From Silene latifolia (Eukaryota > Streptophyta > Magnoliopsida > Caryophyllales > Caryophyllaceae), in the NCBI RefSeq assembly GCF_048544455.1, contig NC_133528.1:51326293-51390292 (forward strand): a DNA stretch of 64,000 bases. Direction: 5' to 3'. Both the position numbers and the translations under genes were made by a program. Under the pieces are notes generated by a model. The model worked only from the letters and a program-made list of their open reading frames with translations, was not told the DNA's origin and did no database searches. The stretch's first letter is position 1, and each line of letters begins with the position of its first letter. Below are positions 31,531-41,986 of this stretch, piece after piece.

Positions 31531-31874
31531 CTTATGGAAAGAGATTTTAATCTCTAACTTATTCATATCATAATGATGTGTAGCAATGTCATTATTCAAA
31601 TATAAATAATATCTAAAACACGTCCTTCGAAATACCCTTTTGGAAGGAGGTTTAACCATTTCATTTTCATAATGAGGTTAAGTAATGACATTAGCGTGGT
31701 TTTAACCACGCTAATGTCATTACTTAACCTCATTATGAAAATGAAATGGTTAAACCTCCTTCCAAAAGGGTATTTCGAAGGACGTGTTTTAGATATTATT
31801 TATATTTGAATAATGACATTGCTACACATCATTATGATATGAATAAGTTAGAGATTAAAATCTCTTTCCATAAG
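31531..31874. repeat. perfect palindrome: 171-bp arms, 2-bp loop
   Basis: 31531-31701 is the exact reverse complement of 31704-31874; the loop is TT. Identity fades at once outside (31521-31530 against 31875-31884). No TIR or TSD of a known class is seen at its ends. It could be a true inverted duplication within the element or an assembly/library artefact. Confidence 0.95.
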
Positions 31875-32488
31875 GTTAAGATGAGACAAAGGAGAAAAAA
31901 ATTTATTTTTTTATTATAAATAGGCTCGTGAAACTGTCTTACTAGAAAACAAGTTTATTTCTAGAAGACAGAGTGGGAGAAATTATTCAAAGAGCCACAA
32001 AGAATGTTATGTCGCAAGAAACTGGTCTTTCTTGGCTACATGAGACGTTTTGTGTAAAACGTTGTTTCTTCAAAAACCTAGGAGGTTAAAGTTGTCACTT
32101 GTTGAAGATGATGAATTCATGTTACTTTTAAGAAAGTAAAGAGCTTACAACTTTTAAAGAAATCGTTTGATTCAAGTTGATTACTTTTGGAAAGTAATGA
32201 ACATATGACTTAGATGAGGGTGTTTAAATCACAACTCAATACAAGGCTTAGAGCCATAAAAATCCGAAATAAAAGGCTTGATTAGTGACAAAGGGTTTTG
32301 CACTAATAAAGAGAGATTTCAAAGCATGATTGGTTGCAAAGAGTTTTGCACTAGTTGAAATGCTTAAGTCTATTTGGATCTTCTTAGGGATTGTGTTTCA
32401 TTATGATGATATACATATAACAAGTGAATCTAAAACCCACTTCTTCAATTAGAAGGAATGTATTCAATACATGTTATAAGTTTTATAG
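31875..32488 (+). other. non-coding remnant of copia-1 pol
   Basis: AT-rich, no frame. It contains ACAAAGGGTTTTGCACTA and CAAAGAGTTTTGCACTAG, a local duplication at about 32288 and 32337. Nothing else recognised. Confidence 0.4.
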
Positions 32489-32491
32489 ATT
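32489..32491. repeat. target-site duplication ATT, left copy (CACTA element)
   Basis: Matches ATT at 35418-35420. Confidence 0.8.
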
Positions 32492-35417
32492 CACTACTAC
32501 AATATGGAGAAAAAGCATCATTAATAAATAACCAAGAATTGTGTTACATGGTTTCTTAGGTAAAAGAAACCATTTTTCAACAATAGATGGTTACTTATCA
32601 ATATCAAAGAAACCATTTTACTGAAAAATGGTTTTTGGTATTAAAATATAGTTTTAAAACCCAAACCACAGCTCCCTTGCTCATAACTTCATCTACCTTC
32701 ACTCGACGACTTCGCTCTGAAAAATGAATCCCTCTCATTCCTCTCAAAACTTCCGTCTCCTAAACACGACACACAGTCGTCATCATAAACTCGTCGGTCG
32801 TTCTTTTCTTTGTTAGCAGCCCTCTCCGCTACCATTAGTCTACTCTTGCTTAGGCCAGAAGCGCTCAGCCGCAGTTTAATCAATTACAAAGGTTTTCCCC
32901 CAAATCTCAAATCTCAATTTTTTATTAACAAATTCAGATTGGTGAGTTATACAATCTCTATTTGACTTATTACCATTAAATTGTTAGTCTATTTCTGTAA
33001 TTTTAACTATAAATGGGCTTATTCTTTAACTAAAATTCCCAATTACTCAAACCCTAATTTGTTAAATTGATTTCATTTTCATTTTTCCTCCTTTTTCTCA
33101 TCAATTATATCATTATTTGGTTGTTGATAATTGATATCTCTGATTTTTATTTGTTTTCTTTACTAATCTGATGAATTGGTACATAGTTTTATAGGGTAAT
33201 TTGAGACGGACCACAAATTATAGTTTTTGTGATTTAATCAATATGTTTTTACTTTTATATCTTTAATAAATAATTGCTCTTTATTTTGATTTGTGAAATC
33301 AGGGGCACAGGGGATAAAAAGGATGTTGAATTGTTGATACTCCACTACCCTGGCTAGTGTTTGTTACAATAATCAGGTATTGCACTTATTAGTCGCTCAA
33401 AACTTTGTCAATTAGCTTTGTTTTGGACTTTTGGTTAATGTATTTGATTTTAGTCGAGAGTCACATGGATTAAAGCCTTACGGATGACAATTCTTAATGA
33501 CATTTTTTGGCTTATAAACATTTGATGTACAATCTATTTAGCAATCCCCTGTTGTTATTTGTATCATAAGATTGACTATTAATAATGTGCTTTGACCATT
33601 TCATAATTTGATGACTTGGATTCCTTGGATTATATGCATGCTGGCAAGCAAGTCTTTTGTTCTACTTTCCTGTAAGCTAAGACATTCTACATTCCAATTT
33701 ATTTTTATTGGAGTTCTTTTTTTTAGCAATAATGATACGTTCTTATGGCTTTTAATCGCTTTTTGTTTTTGATATAATTCAGGCTGTTACAGTTAGAGGT
33801 CTAGCTATAAAATGAGTTCAATGCTACATAAAGGTGAAGTAACTTGTTCCTTTTGATTCTGTTTATAAGTTGAGTCGACCCGTAGTTTCATCTAAGCTTT
33901 GTATACATTGTGGGAGCTTCTTACTAGTGCTGACTGCTGAGGTATATGGGATTGTTCTCCCTTCCTATTTCCTATCATCTACTTTCATATCCCTCCATCT
34001 TACTCATGCTATTTCCCCTAACTTTACCAATCAACTCTGTTTTGGTTAATGTATTTGTTTTAGTGGAGAATTACTTGATTTTGCCCTGGTCCGAGTGATG
34101 TTTGTTCTAGGAATAAAGAGCAATTCAGATGACTAAATGACTATTCATGACTAGTTTCTTCAATTCCCCCGACTTTACTATAACATAATGATGTTAATGT
34201 TGCATCTATTGTTTCTGTCTCGTGTAAAATAATTTTGTACAAGTTGCATCTATTGTTTTTACTCTCTTCCTTCTCATTTTTCTAGTTTTATGCAGGTGTT
34301 GCTACACTCTATTAGACAACCTCTCTTTTGTCTCTTGACGTTATGCTTACAGAGTTACACTACTTGCCAGTCCATGTATACCCTCTCCTCTTGATTTTCC
34401 TAAAAAGGTAGTACTACTTTAGCCTACTTCTTTCCAACGAGTACTCCGTATAACTTTGTTAAGTACTTATAGGCTTATAGCAATGGTTTTCAAACTAAAA
34501 TGCGAGACAAAAGGGTATTGTTATGCTGTTTTGTGGTTGTGTGAGTTGTAGCGATAATTGTTGTTATTTTGATTCTTTAACAGAAATCATGTCATTCGAT
34601 TTGTTGGGTCAGTCACAAAGAAAATGAACTCTACTAATATTATTTCTTATTTTTGGTTACATTTTATGTTCTAATATATGTTGGTATCATATATTCATAG
34701 GGAGCTTCAATATAATTTCTTGATATATTTTTGTTTTGTAGAATTCTAAAGATGTTTGGAGATTTATTCCCACCAAATGCTTGACGAGGTTAGGGAAATG
34801 GGGATTACATTTCTTCTCAAACACGAGGAAGAGGTGGAGGAAGATGGTACCGAAGTTGATCAATGAGAGTGTTTTTTTTTTTAATTAGTGGTAACTTCTC
34901 TTTGAAAAATATTGTCATCTTTTTTGTATTGATAGCACAAAATGTTAGTACTTGCTTTAGGTGATTGTAAAAACTCCCACTTTTCATCAATATATATATA
35001 TGGTAATGTTTTTAAATTTGGTTTGTATGGATGTATTGTTGCATGGAGCACAGTATACGCAGCACATATGTAAATATGTAATACAGCGAAGTACTCCCAG
35101 GTCAGACAAAAAAAAAATAATAAAAAATTCAAAGAAACCATACTTCTTAAATCCTTGGTTTCAGCAAAGAAATCATCTATTTTTGTGGCCTGGTTTTTAA
35201 TCATGAGTTAAGAAATCATTTTTCTTACTAAAATGATCTCTTTGTTTGATAGCAAAGAAACCATTTTTCTAGGATTAATGATGTCTATCTTTTTCCAAAG
35301 AAACCATTTTTTTTTGCATGGTTTCTTATCCAAAGAGACCATTGACCTTGAGAACATCTCTATATTGGTTTCTTATGTCAATTTCCAATGGTCTCTTTGC
35401 CATTTTTACTTGTAGTG
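32492..35417 (+). mobile_element. non-autonomous CACTA (En/Spm-type) element nested in copia-1
   Basis: 2926 bp starting CACTACTACAATATGG and ending with the complement of CACTACAAGTAAAAATGG, with a 3-bp TSD (ATT). Sub-terminal repeats of the AAAGAAACCATTTTT type occur many times in both orientations at 32550-32640 and 35130-35400, as in CACTA elements where transposase binds. No transposase ORF. The interior (32660-34880) looks like gene-derived sequence with possible introns, ending in a short open stretch (MLDEVREMGITFLLKHEEEV, 34778-34866); its source is unknown. Strand is arbitrary. Confidence 0.8.
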
Positions 35418-35420
35418 ATT

Positions 35421-36480
35421 CTTACAATCCTAAGATAACGTGCAACTTAAGAGATGGTCTTGAGTAGGACATCAATGAGTTGGAATCAATTATTTGATCA
35501 TGGTATAAAATTTTCCCGATAAGTCGAGAAGTTGTGTTTATACATGATGTTTAGTGGGAGTTACGGAAATTTTTAGTAGTCTTATATGTGGATGACATAT
35601 TGATCATTGCGAATGATTTAAGACTTTGGAGAAATATAATACATCTTTAATATCCGGTTTTATGGAGATAAATCCACATGATATTAGCGTCAAATAAGAA
35701 GTCTTATGTTGAACATATTTGATTGATTCCATTTGCTTCCGCTGCCGAATCAATTAAATAGGAAATGATGTATAAACACTTCATATACTTTGAGTATGAT
35801 GAATTGTTTCAAATCGAATTTAAGTAATCTTTACCAAGTAAGCCATAAAGATTACCCTTAAGTGATTGCAAAAGCATTAAGGATGTAAAGCAAAGTGTTT
35901 TTGATGCAATTTTGTGTAAGGGTGTTACACAAATGACAATTGACAATTGAGATTGCGCATGGTTTCCGACAAAACCATAATAAAAACACATTAGGATGGT
36001 TAAGATACCATTGTGGCTATGTTTTTAAGAAATAGATTTTCTAGAATCGTTCTAGGCAATAAAGAACAATGAGAAATATTTACAACGGAAATTGAGTACA
36101 CTTGCAATCATGAGATGTGCAAGAAGGATGAGTCCCGCTTTCGTGAAAACAGTGGGAGTTATTCTAAGGCTAGAGGGCCTATGTCTTGATTAGATCTCGA
36201 CACGTACTCAGAAAGTTTTGTAATGCAAATGTATACATTACAAAGGAAAACGAGTATGTAGTAAGGTTGAGTGAGGTACAAGAAGTTGATAAAACTTACT
36301 AACCAAAGCCTTCTTATAGGCTTAACATGATGAGTCATGTCATTTCAATTGAATTGAGATGAACAACTACATTCAAGATCAAACTGGATTATAGAATATG
36401 AAGTAGTAATCAAGTATTGACTACTCATGTGATAATCACATTTATCGTTCGAGTTTTTAAATCAGAAAACTCCTTTTTAC
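35421..36480 (+). pseudogene. decayed RT-RNase H of copia-1
   Basis: At 35576-35617 the frame reads VVLYVDDILIIAND, the copia RT motif with YVDD at 35585-35596. Frames before and after are broken within 50-100 bp. Downstream to about 36200 the order of short fragments fits RT thumb and RNase H, but none can be read reliably. Confidence 0.6.
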
Positions 36481-37172
36481 TTTGTTACATCCAAACGGGT
36501 TGTAGAGACAATATTGAACCCCGTTAAAGTGAACCCGGATTAACATTGTATTTGCCCATAGTCACTTGTATGAGGTGACGTCTCGAAGTGACTAGAGTGT
36601 GATGCGATTGATGGCAAGTTCAAGTGCCATAGAGCCATGTGAGATGACTAGTCGATCACATAGATCGGTATTAGGAACACTTTGTCGGGCCTTATGACCG
36701 CTTATAGAGTTCTGGCAACTTTATATAGCCTGGTCGTGGCGAGAGCTACTATAGTATTCTAATGAGTCGATTCTTTTGACTAAAGACTATTCGCCTAAGA
36801 TGGCACAGTTTCAGATTAACTTTGATTTGTGTTACTACGACCTTCGTAAATGGGGTCAAATGGGCATATTTTGGGTTATGATGGCTGTGGCTAGTCAAAG
36901 GGAATGAGTACGATAGGAATTGTCCACCCCTAGTCAGGGTTATAACAATATCTCAGGGCCACTCGAGGAGTAATGAACTGGAAATGCGTGGCCACGCTCG
37001 GAATGTATCCATGGTGGATTAATCCGGTCAATCAGTTATTCTCCAGATCAAGGAAACCACTCTCGATATGATCACTTGCAAGTACGACCTGAAAGACACC
37101 TTGCATTGAGTGGGAGATAGTAATAGGACAAGATAATTGGTGACGCACACTTGTCGAGGACAAGTGGGAGAT
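36481..37172 (+). other. copia-1 3' untranslated region and PPT
   Basis: 36750-37172 is homologous to 55440-55863 of copia-2, including CTCAGGGCCACTCGAGGAG. It ends in the PPT-like GAGGACAAGTGGGAGATTG at the LTR edge. Confidence 0.75.
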
Positions 37173-38462
37173 TGTTGGAATATGTGTCCTCCGATAATAA
37201 TGCGATCACAACTGTTGATCATGATGATCACATGTTTAAGTCTCATTTTTAAAGAATACAATTGGGAAGTAATATTTTACTGTCAACTGGTCCACACATA
37301 TCGGTAATGATTGGCTGACTAGAGTTTGACATTACTGTCGTGAGACGGTGGTGACCAGTTGATCCCCTTAGGTCATACCTAAAGGGTAACACTCTTAATT
37401 GATCATTTAATTGATCGTATGACGATACGAGTCAATTAAATTTCTTAAAAATTGACGGACGATTTTGGAAGTAAAATTTACGTATCTCATTATAATCTGA
37501 TTAAATAAGATACGGTCTAAGTAATCGAATTGTTTCATTACTTAGATGAAATTATTGTTTAAAGAAACAATTGCATTTGAATGAATAAATTATTATAAAT
37601 ACAAGTTATTGTGATTTATAATTGGTAAAATATTTTGGTACAAGTAATTATGAATTACTAAGTCGGTTTTTGTATATGACGTATTTTTATTAATACGTTG
37701 ATTTTTAATATGTTAAAAATACATAACAATTTTATGTGACATGTGACATGTGACATATGACAAATTGACAATTTGACAAAGATAAAATGGAGTCCATTTT
37801 ATCCATGTATACCGAAATTAAGGGGAGGATTAGGCATATATTGTGTTGATTATGTTAGTGGTAAACATAATCATTTCCTACTAAACTAGCCATGCAAAAC
37901 CTAGTGGTCATTGTGAAGACAAACTAGTGCATGCATTGGTCCCTTCTCTTCCTCCTTACCCGGTTTTTCATAGGAGCAAAGCCAAGGGTTTTTGCCTTAT
38001 AATTTATCATATGCACTACATTAAACATTAGTGCATTAGCTTATTAATTCATTCATTCATCTAAAATAAGAATTTTAGAGAGATAAAAAGCTTTCTTTTT
38101 CTTCCTCCTCTCAACCGAAATATAGAGAGACAAAATAATATTTTTGGGTCAATTTTTATGCAAAATTAGTATTATTCTAGTAATAATAATATTAATTTTA
38201 TTAAGATTGTTATCTTGGGTATAATACTTTTGGGAGGGATTCTCTTCTTGAATCCTAGTTCATCCATTAAGGAGAGCTCAAGAACAAGAGAGTAGGAGAA
38301 CTCTCTTGTGCCCTTAAGATCCGAAAAAGCAATGTAAGATGATGATTTCTTCTTTAATTACATTTTTTTTTGCATGCATAAGATCACCATTTAATTTTAT
38401 GACTAAATTAAAATCACTACATAATATGAATATGTTGAGTATAGAGATATAGATTTCCAACA
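37173..38462 (+). repeat. copia-1 3' LTR
   Basis: TGTTGGAATATG...TTTCCAACA, followed by TSD CACTA at 38463-38467. Confidence 0.95.
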
Positions 38463-38467
38463 CACTA

Positions 38468-39200
38468 TTGAGTTCGCCAACATCAAAATTGCCCTTGTGA
38501 TTTCCTTCTCACCCAACCGGTTAATTATGTCTATTATCTACAGACTCAAAGTAGGTCAACTAGATACATAAATATATAATGTACTCAAAACCTATTCCCA
38601 ATTGCTTGAAATTAAAATATGGGCAATTAAACGGCAACTAGAAAATCCCAAAAGTGAATTAAAAACCCATATGTGCAATCACTAATGGCGGGAATTTGAA
38701 CAAATTCAACGAGCCACTCTTCTACGGGAGCAACTGAGATTATGAGTTAATTTTAATCAAACACTAGGTTAAAGTTCCAAGTAATAACAAAAATACTTAT
38801 GGAACACGGTTTTAGACAAATTTATCCAAGTAATAAACCAGTATTTAGCCAATCTTAATTATTTCTGTAGAGGGAAAAATAGACAAGGCTGCCGACAAAA
38901 AGCGTTGAACAAATAACAAGAGAAGAAATAAAGAAACAAAAGGTGAGAAAACTTCAAAAAAATGAGAACAATAATTTTTTACCTTGTGGGCCCACAGCTT
39001 TAGGATTGATTGTATTTGAGGCGGTTTAATATTTGATTATTCAGATATGACGACAACCCATAAATATGTTGAAAACGATGCCACACATTCATCAACTGTT
39101 TTTCACCGCCATGGTTGATTGTTTAGCTGCTTTTTTTTTTTTTTTTTTTTTATGTTTTAGTTACTCCTTCTGGGTTAATAGGGTGGAAACTGGAAACTCA
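38468..39200. other. unrecognised intergenic sequence
   Basis: AT-rich, no gene seen. It continues the pre-insertion sequence of 26110-26423 and has a T(20) run at about 39132-39151. Confidence 0.5.
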
Positions 39201-39208
39201 TGTTATAC
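39201..39208. repeat. 8-bp TSD TGTTATAC, left copy (hAT MITE)
   Basis: Identical to 39819-39826. Confidence 0.85.
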
Positions 39209-39818
39209 CAGGGCTGAGCAAAACCGGATATCTGTTCCGGATTTCAAAACCGGATTGTATATCCGAATTTAAAATTGTCATTTTTCATGATCCACATCCG
39301 ATCTGAATAATTCAGATATCCGAAAATCTGGAATCCGAAAATTAGGAAATCCAGATTTCGGAAACCGGATTTGATCCGGATTTAAATGTATAGTAAAAGT
39401 TCCACCGAGGCTGGTGGTATTGGGCTATTGGTAGACTAAAACTGAAGGCAATTTCGGTCCATTTCGCATTTTGCGACCCACTAAAAAATGTAATGTCTTC
39501 TATCGCATAATTACAAGTCTTGATCCCATAAATTACAAGTCTTTATTACAAATTTCAAAACTAGTCTAAAAACCGCATAAACTAAATATAAAGTTTTCCT
39601 TTCTTTTTTTTATACGGAGTATAAATTTTTAAAATTTGGATCGGATTCGGATATTCGGTTTTAAGAAAATCAAAATCCACATCCGATCCAGTTTATTCGG
39701 AAAAAAATGGTTCGGATATCCAATTTAAATGGTATCCATATATTCAGATTATTTTTTTCAGATTTCAGATCGGATTCGGAAAAAAAAAATCGGATCGAAT
39801 ATTTTTTGCGCAGCCCTA
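39209..39818. mobile_element. hAT-type MITE, 610 bp
   Basis: Termini CAGGGCTGAGCAAAA and the complement of TAGGGCTGCGCAAAA, with 8-bp TSD TGTTATAC, as expected for hAT. Sub-terminal GGAT(AT)CCG and CCGGAT words are repeated about 20 times. No transposase. Confidence 0.85.
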
Positions 39819-39826
39819 TGTTATAC

Positions 39827-40592
39827 ATAGTTATTGAAAAGATGAAATAAATGTCCACAAAGATATGATAGAACAGGGTTTTAATTTAAAGGTGTCCAAG
39901 AGTAAATTCGCAACGAATTGGCCCAAAACGGACAATATCATACTATTATGGATAATGGATACCAATAAAGCAGGGTGCAAAGAAAAGGTATCAATGCTTC
40001 AACACAACAAGTCGTATCAAAGCTCAAGTTTCAACTTAGGTCTAGGCCCCAAGTTGGGTTCTTTTGCTTCCGCATTATCTTTTAGACGTTATTTGGGTTT
40101 GTTGATGAGGACTATTTTGAAAGTTTACATGCTTTTGGGTTTGGTGAGCTTGATAAAGGATGGTAATGTTGACGGTAAGGTGAAGTTTGCCCGTATACAT
40201 GTCAAACTAATGGATCCTCAAGACAAGCTACCAACATCTGATTTTACGCCTCAGTGAGGTGACTTGGGCTTCCGGTGGAGCTGTTTGGGTTCTTGAAAAA
40301 GTGTGATTAAGATCTCGTAAAGGGTCATCTGAAACTTCAGCGGTAATTTGTTCTTTGGAACTTTTGGGTTAGACTATTCTAGTCTAACATTTGCACCTTT
40401 GATGGGGATGATTTGTGCTCGCTTAAAATGTTTTGATTTCGACCTTGGATTGTTGTTGCCTTGGTATAGGTATGTTGGTGGTGTTTGCGACACTCTCTTT
40501 TGTACCCAGGCGAGACATTGTTTTGTTCGTGACATATTAAGTTATATACCATATATTAATTTTTATGACTTGTATTCTGACCCTTAATTGAT
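39827..40592 (+). other. unrecognised sequence with a weak 130-codon ORF
   Basis: An ORF at 39865-40257 has no recognised domain, low-complexity Ser/Leu stretches and no support; I do not call a gene. The right part holds a second short ORF (40348-40587), equally unsupported. Confidence 0.35.
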
Positions 40593-41986
40593 TGATAGGC
40601 TTTGTCGAACACCTAATCAAAGATAAATATCCTAAATACAAATGAATGTAGTAATAGGGGTCGAACACAAGGAGGTGGGAGTTGTTAATTAGTTGTTATG
40701 AGATGAATTCTATCAAGGTCGATAAATATATGATTGCTTGGTTTGGATAATGGAAGAAAACAATAATGATAAAGAAATAGTCTAGAGAGGTCGGGTCACA
40801 CATGCAAATTATGTAAATGCTCAAGTTACACATAGGAGTTGATAAATCGTTAATTGTTTAGGCTTAAAGACAAACACCTCTCGGCCTTATTATCAACCAT
40901 AGATCGAGTCCTAGAGAACTCTCGTTATGTCTAGGTCGTTCTACTAACACATGTTTGGTCTAATTCATTTTCGTGCCTCTCGACTTATAAAAGTAAAATA
41001 ACAAATTTAATCTAAGATAGTGATCAATTATCAAAGACTAACAATACAATGCAAACATGTGAAAGAAACAATGAAACGATATTATAACATCTTAGTTCAA
41101 CAATTGCAAAAACTATTTATGCATGGCTTCCCTTATTCCCTAGACAAAGTAAACTACTCTTGCATAATGTAAACTAAACTAATGACAAATGATAAAGTGA
41201 TCATAATAACTAATTGATAATGGAAATGATAAAGGAGATAATAGAAAAATACAAGAAATAGAATTACCTTAATAATTGGAAATGAAACTTGGAATTGAAA
41301 AACAAATGTTTGAATGGAAATTGTAATACAATATTGAAATGCTAAAGGAAATGTAAATAACATAAAGGAAATCTAACCTACCTTTTATTCGAATCTAAGG
41401 ACTGAAATAAGAGTAAGAAAATGGTGTAGGAAATGTGTGAGAAGTGTGTGTGAAGTGTTGATCAACACCCTTTATATAGGAATAAGAGGAGTAGGCTTTA
41501 ATTGCAAAGGAATCCAATGTGTAGTCTTAATGCTCCTTAATTTCTCCGGTTGAATGCTTAGTATGCATCCTAAGAGCATCCCAAAATTTGCTTCAAATCT
41601 CTTCACTTCTTGATTAAATGCCAAGGGGATCCAATGTGAGCTATTAATCTCATCTTAATTCACCCGGTTAAATGTGATATTAGCATCCAAAGAGCATCCT
41701 GAGCTTGCTCTAAATTGACTTGGTTTTTGGCCTTTCTTTTGGGCTTGACTTTCACTTCTTCACTTATTCATCAACCCAAGCTCCATGCTTCTTACTCGGG
41801 CTTCGAAATTACCAAAACACCCTTCTGCGGTCATGGTTAGTCTTGTTAGCCTCGTGAACTCGTGCGCTTGCTACTTTAACGGGAAAAAGCTATTAAAAGC
41901 TTAATTTCCTACAAAACACAATGAAAACAAGCAAACACACTAGAACACGGAATTAGCTCACAAATACACTAATATTAATGTAAATG
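40593..41986 (-). repeat. LTR relic of another Ty3/gypsy element
   Basis: On the plus strand it starts TGATAGGCTTTGTCG with the layout of the gypsy-1 LTR end (TGATACTGTCG...). AGGGGTCGAACACAAGGAGGTGG corresponds to AGGGTCGATCTCCACAGGGAGG in gypsy-1. Further in, the CTCTCGGCC and GTCCTAGAGAACTCTCG blocks correspond to the same region as in gypsy-1. It has no TCGATCGA array. The right end is cut by gypsy-3 at 41987; no internal domain or TSD is seen, so it is probably a solo or truncated LTR. Confidence 0.5.

Larger units (their letters stand above)
26424..38462 (+). mobile_element. copia-1: Ty1/copia-type element with decayed interior
   Basis: About 12.0 kb with LTRs of 1288 and 1290 bp, perfect TSD CACTA (26419-26423 and 38463-38467), and initiator-Met PBS. 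The long leader and 3' region are homologous to those of copia-2. The interior has only relics of gag, integrase and RT (YVDD at 35585-35596), with no long ORF. By eye the LTRs differ at about 1.4%, far less than the decay of the interior. It contains a perfect 344-bp palindrome and a CACTA element. Confidence 0.92.

Noticed and set aside
39865-40257. 130-codon ORF as a host gene
   Set aside because: No domain, no codon or splice evidence, next to a MITE.
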